Shown here: positions 34,750 through 41,572 of the stretch, piece by piece
Layout: every line of letters starts with the position of its first letter
How positions within the stretch are numbered: position 1 is the stretch's first letter
Source: Pseudomonadota bacterium
GTDB taxonomy: Bacteria > Desulfobacterota > Syntrophorhabdia > Syntrophorhabdales > Syntrophorhabdaceae
Length of the DNA stretch: 41,572 nt
NCBI GenBank assembly: GCA_026388255.1
Contig: JAPLKC010000026.1
Coordinates: 1-41,572, forward strand
Direction: 5' to 3'
Made by a program: the position numbers and the translations under genes
The notes under the pieces: generated by a model
What the model was told of the DNA's origin: nothing
Seen by the model: only the letters and a program-made list of their open reading frames with translations
The model's database searches: none

Positions 34750-36705
34750 ATGAGATGGTTTAATAACAGGGATCAAAAGATAAATATCGAGACCATTGTC
34801 AAGGCAATCACCTATCTGGTAAGCATAATCGGTTTTATCGCAATCTTTAATCACGTAAATATTATATTTTCAGCCACTTTTTTGGCATTACTCTTATTCT
34901 CGTTGTTTTTCGAGTTAAACAGGAAATTTTATTTTCCCAGATGGACGCTCAATATCCTGTCCATAGTGGTAATTGTCTTATCTTTCTATAGGTTTAATGT
35001 CGGCAACCTTGTTGCACAGATAATAGAAGCCCTTCTAATACTTCTTGCAATAAAACTCCTTGAAGATAAAAAATTCAGGGATTACATGCAAATATATGCA
35101 ATCACCCTCTTTTTGCTCGCCGGTCTCGGGCTACTTTCACTTGATATAGCTTTTGCTGTATACCTTTTTATACTTGTAATTCTATTAACTATTTCAATTG
35201 TTTTACTTACATATTACTCGCAGGACCCGAATTTAGAGTTGCCGAGATATATGGTGTTAAAGATAGTTCTAAAATCCATGTACATACCTCTGCTTGCCGT
35301 TCCTCTCACCGTTGTCATGTTTGTAATATTACCCCGTACACATTACCCGATTCTAAATTTTCTTAACAGGGCAGATAAGGCAAAGACAGGTTTTACGGAC
35401 AACGTCAGGCTCGGCGGTGTTTCCGGCATCCAGGAGGATTCGAGTGCGATATTGCGGGTAAACATGGAAAAGATTGACAACGATGCCCTCTACTGGCGCG
35501 GGGTTGTGCTTGATCATTTTGACGGTAGTTCGTGGAAAAGCTCGCAGAAGTATATGGTGTCTACGGCAAAGCGTATTGACATAAAAGGTAAAAGGATCAC
35601 CCAGACTGTCTATCTTGAACCTTATGAAAATATATATCTTTTTGCTTTAGACAAGCCTGTTTTTATATCATTAAAGGGCACTAAGAAAAATACGGATTTG
35701 ACATACACTTCATCAGGATTTATTGAAAAGAGGACACGATATAATGCGGTTTCGATAATTTCCAATATAATCGGCGATGACACAATTGATGAAGATATAT
35801 ATCTTCAAGTGCCTGAAGATTTATCTTCGAAGATAACGGATTTGGTTCGTAGTTTGGCCCCAGGCAAAGACAAGGAAGAAGATATACAATTAATCCATAG
35901 ATTTTTGAACAACAGCTCATATAAATACTCCCTGGAAAACCTGCCAATTTCCAAAACCCCTCTCGAAGATTTCCTTTTTAATGTCAAACACGGTAATTGT
36001 GAATATTTTGCATCAGCCTATGCGGTTATGTTGAGGATTGCCGGTATTCCTTCGCGGCTGATTGGCGGGTACAGAGGTGGATATTACAACGATATGGGAG
36101 GATATTACCTGGTGCCGCAAAAGAATGCACATGTATGGGTAGAGGCATATGTAAAAAATAAGGGTTGGGTGCGAATCGACCCCACGCCGGCGGGCATAGA
36201 AGCTTTTTCATCCCCCTTGAAGGGTAATTTATTGTTCAGACTGAACCTGTTCCTCGATACAATAAATTATTACTGGTTTGCCTTTGTTATAAACTATAAT
36301 TTTGAAAGACAGTTGAGTATACTCAGTTCATTAAGGAAAGCTTTCAAAAAACCCTCAATAGCACTGACATTTAATAAAGAAAAAACTGTGAAATACGGTA
36401 TTATTCTTTTTCTTATAACGGCAGCAGCATTAACAGCTTACTATATTACAGTAAAAGGCATCAGGAGAGAGACCGGGGAGAAGAGGCTGCTTTCAAAATT
36501 TTTAAACAAAATGGAAAGACAGGGGTATAAGAAAAAGGAATCGCAGGGGCTTGAGGAGTTTGTCTTAACAATTCCGGATGATGAAATAAAAAGGCACTCC
36601 CTGAAATTTGTAATAGAGTTTGAAAAACTATTTTACCGGGACCAAACATTTAAAGAAAATCATATAATAGACTTAAAAAAAATGATAGATTTGATTAAAA
36701 TATAA
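34750..36705 (+). CDS. Transglutaminase-like membrane protein, TgpA family
   Basis: The 651-residue protein has about six N-terminal membrane helices (15-205), an extracytoplasmic transglutaminase-fold domain and a further helix (about 538-560) with a cytoplasmic DUF4129-like tail. The papain-like triad is visible: Cys417 in GNCEYFASAYAVML, His461 in NAHVWVEAY and Asp477 in WVRIDPTP. It may crosslink or cleave peptides in the periplasm; the P. aeruginosa homolog TgpA is important for growth. It follows the DUF58 gene by five bases. Confidence 0.9.
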   Translation: MRWFNNRDQKINIETIVKAITYLVSIIGFIAIFNHVNIIFSATFLALLLFSLFFELNRKFYFPRWTLNILSIVVIVLSFYRFNVGNLVAQIIEALLILLAIKLLEDKKFRDYMQIYAITLFLLAGLGLLSLDIAFAVYLFILVILLTISIVLLTYYSQDPNLELPRYMVLKIVLKSMYIPLLAVPLTVVMFVILPRTHYPILNFLNRADKAKTGFTDNVRLGGVSGIQEDSSAILRVNMEKIDNDALYWRGVVLDHFDGSSWKSSQKYMVSTAKRIDIKGKRITQTVYLEPYENIYLFALDKPVFISLKGTKKNTDLTYTSSGFIEKRTRYNAVSIISNIIGDDTIDEDIYLQVPEDLSSKITDLVRSLAPGKDKEEDIQLIHRFLNNSSYKYSLENLPISKTPLEDFLFNVKHGNCEYFASAYAVMLRIAGIPSRLIGGYRGGYYNDMGGYYLVPQKNAHVWVEAYVKNKGWVRIDPTPAGIEAFSSPLKGNLLFRLNLFLDTINYYWFAFVINYNFERQLSILSSLRKAFKKPSIALTFNKEKTVKYGIILFLITAAALTAYYITVKGIRRETGEKRLLSKFLNKMERQGYKKKESQGLEEFVLTIPDDEIKRHSLKFVIEFEKLFYRDQTFKENHIIDLKKMIDLIKI

Positions 36706-36906
36706 TGTGAATATGAAATCATGGAAAAAGAAGGCAAAAAAATTTATGTTTATGCACAATTTAAGAGCCAAAAAATATATTAGACTTAAGTGAGGCAGAG
36801 CCTGTCTATTATTATATCAGTCTGTTTTTGAATGTCCGGAAATAAGCGATAGCGATTACGGCATATAAGGGACAGGCGTTAAGAAGACCACAAGAGGAAG
36901 CCGGTT

Positions 36907-37386
36907 ATGAATGAAAAGTATATTAGTCCAATTATAACTGCTGTAAAGTATGTGTTTAAAGCTATGCTTGATATCGATATAGAGCACGGCATTCCATTTG
37001 TTAAAGACAACAGAAAATTGTCAGGCGATATTACAGGAGTAATGGCGCTCTCAGGAGCCGAGGGGGAACAGAAAGGGATGCTTGCTTTCAGCACTTCAAA
37101 ACAAGGGGCATTGGCGATATACAAAAAACTAATGCACCAGGAGTTTCAAGAGATCAACGCAGAGATTATTGATGGAACAGGAGAACTCACAAACATTATT
37201 TCAGGACGTGCCAGGTATGAGCTTGAAAGAGAAGGTGTTCACCTTTATGCACATGTGCCTATGATATTTTCGGGAAATAATGCTGAAGTCAATTTTATTA
37301 CCAAAATATCCATCATATCCATACCATTTCTCTTCGTCATAGATGAAAAAAGGTTAGAGGTGAATGTGGATTTTATGTTCGAATGA
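36907..37386 (+). CDS. cheX: CheX-family chemotaxis phosphatase-like protein
   Basis: The 159-residue protein has the CheX layout: ISPIITAVKYVFKAMLDI at the N-terminus, the DITGVMALSG strand and the catalytic helix DGTGELTNIISGRARYEL, with Glu and Asn in the E-x-x-N pattern. CheX removes phosphate from CheY-like receivers. No CheA/CheY or flagellar genes are here, so its target may be one of the receiver proteins encoded downstream. The ATG at 36907 is preceded by AAGAGGAAG. Confidence 0.87.
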   Translation: MNEKYISPIITAVKYVFKAMLDIDIEHGIPFVKDNRKLSGDITGVMALSGAEGEQKGMLAFSTSKQGALAIYKKLMHQEFQEINAEIIDGTGELTNIISGRARYELEREGVHLYAHVPMIFSGNNAEVNFITKISIISIPFLFVIDEKRLEVNVDFMFE

Positions 37387-37556
37387 TTGTTTTGTATGCA
37401 GTAAAGTCAGTAACGTATGAAAGAATTTAGCATGTCTGTCGTTCATTATTATGTGATAAACAGAAAACTGATTGATAACATTTTAAAATTATTGTAAATT
37501 AATTCATACACAGATTATATACAACGGATAATGAAAGCTGAAGGGGACAGGGGGGT

Positions 37557-39095
37557 ATGCACAGCCTTCGCTCATCAATCATAACAGGTTCAAATTTTAA
37601 TAAATTTTTTGCGACATTATTCTGGCTTTTGATGTGCGCAGGGCTTTATCTCTCTAAACTCTACAGTTTCGTTCTCTTTCACAGTATGGTAGAAATATTT
37701 TCTGTCATCATCGCCTTCGGCGTTTTTATGGTTGCCTGGAACTCACGCCGGCTTATAACTAATAACTTCATTCTTTTTATCGGGATTGCCTACTTTTTTG
37801 TAGGATGGATTGATCTCATACATACCTTTGCATATAAAGGGATAAACATATTCAAAGAATTTGATACAGATCTTGCGTCCCAGTTATGGATAGCAGGCAG
37901 ATTCATGGAGAGCATCTCTCTCCTTATTGCGCCGTTGTTTTTGCAGAAGAGGCTGAAACCCCGTATAGTTTTTGCCGGTTATCTCTTCATAACTATCTGT
38001 TTATTGGCATCCATTTTTTATTTCAGGGTATTTCCAGATTGTTTTATCGAGGGTAGGGGTTTAACCAGGTTTAAGATTTTCAGTGAGTACATTATTTCGT
38101 CAATTCTTGCAGCTTCAATCGTTCTCCTTTTTCGACACAGGGATAAATTCGATAAAAGCGTATTGTCCCTTATTGCCTGTTCGATACTCTTTACGATAGG
38201 CTCTGAACTGTGTTTCACCTTATATATGGATGTTTACGGCCTTTCAAACTTTGTAGGCCATTTTTTTAAGGTTGTCTCTTTTTATTTTATGTACAGGGCT
38301 ATGATTGAGATTGGCCTTGAGAAGCCGTACAGCTTTCTTTTGAGAGATTTTAAAGTAAGTGAAGCGGCGTTAAAACATCATCAGGAGGAGCTCGAAGAGC
38401 TTGTCAAAGAAAGGACAAATGAATTAAGGGCAACGAACGAACAACTCATTGAGGTAAGTAAAAGACTCGGAGAAGCCGAAGATAATGAAAGACGTAGAAT
38501 ATCAAGAGAATTACACGACACGGTTGGCCAGAACCTCACTGCTCTTGGAATAACCCTGAATATCCTTAGATCTAAATTGCTTCAAGAAGCGTCTGACGCT
38601 GTCTGTTTGCGTATCGATGACGCCCTGGCAATGGTTGAGGAAACAACGGAAAATATCCGTAGTGTTATATCCCAATTGAGACCTCCTGTTCTCGATGACT
38701 ATGGTTTATTTGCAGCATTACGTTCCTTCGGAGAGCACTTCTCTTTGAGGACAAGCATAAATGTTGTACTTGAAGGCGAGGAAACATTCCCAAAACTAAA
38801 CATGTACATCGAAGGGGCATTATTTCGTATTACCCAGGAGGCGCTGAATAACGCGGCAAAACATGCCCGTGCAAGCAAGATAATCGTGTCTCTGAAAAAC
38901 CATGTTGACCATGTGACACTTACTATTAAAGATGACGGTGTGGGTTTCGATCCCAATAATATCACTAATATTAAAAGGCTTGATAAATGGGGTCTTACAA
39001 ATATCAAGGAGCGCGCTATGTCGGTAGGAGGACGTTGCCATATTGAAAGCAGTCCTGGAAAAGGCGCGCAAATAACCGTGGAGGTGGCATTGTGA
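37557..39095 (+). CDS. MASE3-domain NarX/DegS-type histidine kinase
   Basis: The 512-residue protein has an N-terminal MASE3 membrane sensor of about seven helices (15-262), a coiled coil (275-310), a HisKA_3 phosphoacceptor domain with His320 in RRISRELHDTVGQN and an ATPase domain (WGLTNIKERA). MASE3 ligands are unknown. The next gene, a NarL-type response regulator, starts within its stop codon (GTGA), so the pair is a cognate two-component system. The ATG at 37557 follows GGGGACAGGGGG. Confidence 0.9.
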   Translation: MHSLRSSIITGSNFNKFFATLFWLLMCAGLYLSKLYSFVLFHSMVEIFSVIIAFGVFMVAWNSRRLITNNFILFIGIAYFFVGWIDLIHTFAYKGINIFKEFDTDLASQLWIAGRFMESISLLIAPLFLQKRLKPRIVFAGYLFITICLLASIFYFRVFPDCFIEGRGLTRFKIFSEYIISSILAASIVLLFRHRDKFDKSVLSLIACSILFTIGSELCFTLYMDVYGLSNFVGHFFKVVSFYFMYRAMIEIGLEKPYSFLLRDFKVSEAALKHHQEELEELVKERTNELRATNEQLIEVSKRLGEAEDNERRRISRELHDTVGQNLTALGITLNILRSKLLQEASDAVCLRIDDALAMVEETTENIRSVISQLRPPVLDDYGLFAALRSFGEHFSLRTSINVVLEGEETFPKLNMYIEGALFRITQEALNNAAKHARASKIIVSLKNHVDHVTLTIKDDGVGFDPNNITNIKRLDKWGLTNIKERAMSVGGRCHIESSPGKGAQITVEVAL

Positions 39096-39745
39096 GCATC
39101 ACTGTTTTTTTGGCTGATGACCATGCTGTGTTGCGAGAGGGGCTTAAGCTTCTTCTTGAATCGCAAGAGGATATTATAGTAAGCGGTAATGCTGCAAACG
39201 GACGTGATGCTGTCAGGCAGACAATAAAACTCCGTCCGGACGTGATAATAATGGATATTTCCATGCCTGAACTCAATGGTATTGACGCGACTTATCAGAT
39301 ACTGGAGGTGTGCCCGTCAACCAGGATTATCATACTTTCAATGCATGCTGCTTCCGAACATATTTTGCGAGCCCTGAAGGCAGGCGCCCGCGGCTATCTC
39401 CTTAAGGAATCGGCCGGCAAAGAAATAATTCAAGCTGTACGGACTGTGTATGGCGGCGGCCGATATCTGAGCCTGAAGATCTCGGATAATCTCATAGATA
39501 ATTATCTGCAGAGATATGGAGATAATGATATCGATAATCCTTTGTCAAGACTAAGCCCGCGGGAAAAGGAAATTATGCAGCTTGTAGCGGAAGGTAAGTC
39601 AAGTATCGAGATTGCAAATATTATTTTTCTTTCTCCTAAGACCGTTGAAACATACAGAAGCCGTCTGATGCAGAAACTCAATGTCAGAGATATTACAGGG
39701 CTCATTAAGATCGCCTTGAAGCATGACTTGATCCCGCTGGAGTAA
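39092..39745 (+). CDS. NarL/FixJ-type response regulator
   Basis: The 217-residue regulator has a receiver domain with phosphoacceptor Asp55 (IIMDISMPELNG), the Thr/Ser and Lys switch residues, and a LuxR-type helix-turn-helix (LSPREKEIMQLVAEGKS to SPKTVETYRSRLMQKL). It starts with GTG overlapping the kinase stop codon. Its target promoters are not evident in the window. Confidence 0.93.
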   Translation: MSITVFLADDHAVLREGLKLLLESQEDIIVSGNAANGRDAVRQTIKLRPDVIIMDISMPELNGIDATYQILEVCPSTRIIILSMHAASEHILRALKAGARGYLLKESAGKEIIQAVRTVYGGGRYLSLKISDNLIDNYLQRYGDNDIDNPLSRLSPREKEIMQLVAEGKSSIEIANIIFLSPKTVETYRSRLMQKLNVRDITGLIKIALKHDLIPLE

Positions 39746-39852
39746 AGACGAGGAAATTTTTAAATAATTTATCATACACTCCCTATCTGATTTATCAAAC
39801 TCTCCTGACATACATGAAACAAATTATTTTTTATTATTAGACTATAATTGTT

Positions 39853-40248
39853 ATGGAGCAATACGAAATGACCATTTTAATTGTTGACGATCATTTGAAT
39901 ATGCGTAGGATGATTAAAGAATGGCTTGAGGAGGAATTCTCTCAATTCAATTTTGTTTTGGCTTCAAACGCCAGAGAAGCCATCAGTTTTTGTCAAAATA
40001 TATCGCCGCGCCTGGTAATTATGGATATAAACCTCCCGGATATAAGCGGTATTGATGCCATATCGGATATAAAAGCGATCAGACCTTTTACTGATATAGT
40101 TATGCTTACTATTCATGAAAACGGTGCATACCGTGAAGCTGCAGACAAAGCTGGTGCAAGCGCATATGTTACAAAGCGGGAATTATACGAAGACCTTATA
40201 CCCGTATTGAGTAATTTACTGTATAACCAGGAAAGGTTAGAACAATGA
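39853..40248 (+). CDS. Receiver-only response regulator (CheY-like)
   Basis: This 131-residue single receiver domain has the acidic pair in ILIVDDH, phosphoacceptor Asp58 in LVIMDINLPDISG and the Lys near residue 110 (AYVTKREL). It has no output domain, so it may act by protein contact or as a phosphate sink; CheX, encoded upstream, could dephosphorylate it. A TATAAT sequence (39843-39848) lies just before the ATG, but no matching -35 box is clear. Confidence 0.88.
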   Translation: MEQYEMTILIVDDHLNMRRMIKEWLEEEFSQFNFVLASNAREAISFCQNISPRLVIMDINLPDISGIDAISDIKAIRPFTDIVMLTIHENGAYREAADKAGASAYVTKRELYEDLIPVLSNLLYNQERLEQ

Positions 40249-40264
40249 AAAGAACTTTTATATT

Positions 40265-40286
40265 TATTGATAATAGCTTATCAATA
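40265..40286. terminator. 9-bp AT-rich stem-loop after the receiver gene
   Basis: TATTGATAA (40265-40273) and TTATCAATA (40278-40286) pair perfectly around the loop TAGC, 17 bases after the stop. No T-tract follows, so it could slow RNA decay rather than terminate. Confidence 0.4.
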
Positions 40287-40298
40287 CATTCCTACCCC

Positions 40299-40380
40299 AT
40301 GCATGGTACACCATTGAATTTGCCGGTACCCCCAACCCCCCCCCAACGTCGGCAACATACCATACCGGTGTGCCATGCAT
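40299..40380. repeat. Hyphenated inverted repeat with poly-C loop
   Basis: ATGCATGGTACACC (40299-40312) matches GGTGTGCCATGCAT (40367-40380) in inverted form at 13 of 14 positions, the other being a T-G pair. Inside, TTGCCG (40320-40325) pairs with CGGCAA (40350-40355). The loop contains runs of five and nine C residues. It resembles a REP/MITE-type element or a DNA secondary-structure site and lies in the 393-base spacer 40249-40641. Confidence 0.5.
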
Positions 40381-40395
40381 TCAATATAATATAAC

Positions 40396-40571
40396 TGCAA
40401 GAAAGATTCGGTCTCATGTGAACCAGAGGAGTACCACGCCGATTTTTTGATCGAAAACGACCCGACATTCAAAACCAGAATTGAAAAGCGTTATCGGAAT
40501 ATAAGACCACCGGGGGGATAGATGCCGATGCTCTTATAAAAGTTTTAGAAAGCCACCGGAATCCGTCGTAA
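40396..40571 (+). pseudogene. Frameshifted relic of a small gene, antitoxin-like tail
   Basis: A plus-strand frame from about 40396 reads EEYHADFLIENDPTFKTRIE and then RYRNIRPPGG, and stops at TAG 40519. The +1-shifted frame continues IDADALIKVLESHRNPS to a TAA at 40569-40571. The switch falls in a run of six G (40512-40517); one extra G would restore a single frame. No start codon is present upstream, where the poly-C inverted repeat ends. The DP-F-RIE and DADALIKVLE pattern recalls the C-terminal tail of small type II antitoxins, but this is a guess. Confidence 0.45.
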
Positions 40572-40641
40572 CGGACGGCTAAAACTGTTACGAGTATTTG
40601 TTATCTTTCAAATTAACAGAATGCAGCAAAATATTATACGT

Positions 40642-41154
40642 TCAGTTGTCTATCGAAGACCCTTGCCCATGACCACCAGCCAGCCATCCGATCCCGCTGT
40701 CTCTCAGAAACTTCTGCGTATTTCCATCCCCCAGCAGGGCGGCATGCTGATAATCCATCAAGGCGCGCATTCCTTCCCCCAGTATTGCATATATTTTTGC
40801 CCGAAAGGCGTAGACTTCTGCATATCCCGGGTCAAGCTTCAGGGCCTCGTTGAGGTCTGAAATGGCATCTTTATATTTCTCATTTTCTGCTTTTAGAGTT
40901 GCGCGAATAAAATATGGCTCCGGCATTTTAGGGTTAAGCCTGATCGCCTTGTTCACGTCTCTCATTGCCTGTCTGTTGCGGCTTGTCTTTACGTAAACAT
41001 ATGCCCTTAGGACATAGAGGCCTGCTTGAGTAGAGTCAAACCGTATTGCCTTTGTGTATGCTTTAATTGCACCTTCGAGGTCGCCTATTCCCTGAAATTC
41101 TGTTCCCTGTGTGAGCCATGCAAGAGAATTATCTTTGTCGGTTTTCTTTTTCAT
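40642..41154 (-). CDS. Small TPR-repeat protein
   Basis: The protein is 170 residues from the ATG at 41154, which has AAGAGG 6 bases upstream; a longer version from TTG at 41202 is less likely. It has three TPR units with alternating small/aromatic patterns: GDLEGAIKAYTKAIRFDS, NRQAMRDVNKAIRLNPKMPE and YKDAISDLNEALKLDPGYAE. It ends in a short Gly-rich tail and has no signal peptide. It is a general protein-interaction scaffold; the partner is unknown. Confidence 0.82.
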   Translation of the reverse strand: MKKKTDKDNSLAWLTQGTEFQGIGDLEGAIKAYTKAIRFDSTQAGLYVLRAYVYVKTSRNRQAMRDVNKAIRLNPKMPEPYFIRATLKAENEKYKDAISDLNEALKLDPGYAEVYAFRAKIYAILGEGMRALMDYQHAALLGDGNTQKFLRDSGIGWLAGGHGQGSSIDN

Positions 41155-41326
41155 TGTTGTCCTCTTAACTGTTATCATATATATAAAATCAATAATACTC
41201 AAGAGTTAATCATTGACTGGTATGCCGTTGATATGGTTATAAATACCAGAAAACAACTGTGTTTTGATATCGAGTGCATGACCTTTCGTGGATAGTTGTG
41301 AATTATGGAAAGAAATACGCGCTATG

Positions 41327-41375
41327 TGGGCCAAACGCAACGAAAGCTACAACGTTGCCATATACTTCCGGCCCA
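41327..41375. repeat. Nested inverted repeats upstream of the FMN reductase-like gene
   Basis: TGGGCC (41327-41332) pairs with GGCCCA (41370-41375), and inside it GCAACG (41337-41342) pairs with CGTTGC (41353-41358). It lies 42 bases before the downstream ATG and could be a leader hairpin or an operator. Confidence 0.35.
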
Positions 41376-41416
41376 TGGGTGCTATATTAGGAAGCAAAGA
41401 AAAGGAGACAGAGCTC

Positions 41417-41572
41417 ATGAAAATGATAGCGATAAACGGAAGCCCGAGAAAGAAATGGAACACGGCAACCCTTCTTCAAAAAGCCCTGGATGGGGCCGCA
41501 TCCCGGGGAGCGGACACCGAACTTGTCCACCTCTATGATCTCAGTTACAGGGGATGTATAAGCTGCTTCGCA
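41417..41572 (+). CDS. NADPH-dependent FMN reductase / flavodoxin-fold protein (3' truncated by window)
   Basis: Only the first 52 residues are present and the frame is open to the window end. MKMIAINGSPRKKWNTATLL is the FMN-binding phosphate loop of the FMN reductase/iron-sulfur flavoprotein family. The following GADTELVHLYDLSYRGCISC is typical, with Cys residues in the Y-GC--C pattern that often start a cluster-binding motif in iron-sulfur flavoproteins. AAAGGAG sits 9 bases before the ATG. It is probably a redox enzyme of the anaerobic cytoplasm. Confidence 0.85.
   Translation, partial: MKMIAINGSPRKKWNTATLLQKALDGAASRGADTELVHLYDLSYRGCISCFA

Noticed and set aside
36714-36794. 26-codon basic ORF after the TgpA-like gene
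   Set aside because: Lys-rich because the DNA is A-rich; no ribosome site or conservation evidence.
36800-36877. GCCTGTC / GACAGGC 7-bp inverted match before cheX, considered as a riboswitch
   Set aside because: No conserved riboswitch core motif was found between the arms, and a 7-bp match at this distance can occur by chance.

Overview
The window reads as a chromosomal stretch of a Gram-negative, AT-leaning bacterium, most likely a Desulfobacterota (deltaproteobacterial) or Nitrospirota-type anaerobe. The supports are an autotransporter with an outer-membrane barrel, a type IV pilus (T4P) machine with secretin and alignment proteins, sigma-54 regulation, a rubredoxin-like zinc ribbon and a probable selenoprotein. 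This placement is inferred from gene content only. No rRNA, tRNA, CRISPR array or intact transposase was seen.

Layout. (1) 1-5386, minus strand: a subtilase autotransporter, complete except for the last base of its stop codon, and an EntE-like acyl/aryl-AMP ligase. (2) 5790-9492: an orphan ParB-like protein, an intergenic block with nested and crossing complementary segments that looks like a structured RNA, and a sensor/hybrid-kinase pair that appears to be one dCache kinase gene split by a deletion. (3) 9961-13158: an RlmL-type rRNA methyltransferase, a lipoprotein MsrA whose catalytic Cys codon is TGA followed by a SECIS-like hairpin (probable selenocysteine), a small zinc ribbon and a HAD phosphatase. 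(4) 13355-30797, all minus strand: one large pilus locus. Its order of transcription is a LexA-type HTH regulator with a palindromic operator, a PilM-PilN fusion, PilO, PilP, secretin, a TPR protein, a small CxCGG protein, PilB, PilC, a PilS-like kinase, a PilR-like sigma-54 activator, three pilins behind a candidate sigma-54 promoter, then a YfhO-family protein and an O-antigen-ligase/TPR protein that could glycosylate the pilins. No PilT, PilD or minor-pilin genes lie in the window. (5) 31077-32375: a PAS-PAS-GGDEF protein. (6) 32934-36705, plus strand: a MoxR / DUF58 / transglutaminase-like cluster. (7) 36907-40248: CheX, a MASE3 histidine kinase, a NarL-type regulator and a receiver-only protein. 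(8) 40249-41572: a hairpin-rich spacer with a poly-C loop element, a frameshifted small-gene relic, a TPR protein and the start of an NADPH-dependent FMN reductase-like gene.

How it works together. The pilus genes overlap or nearly abut, so the assembly machine is probably one operon under the HTH regulator. Its last two genes encode the two-component system that would switch on the pilin promoter. The best candidates for new biology are the UGA-containing MsrA lipoprotein, the structured RNA-like block at 6756-6995, the pilin whose start appears to be AUA, and the HTH/palindrome control element of the pilus operon.
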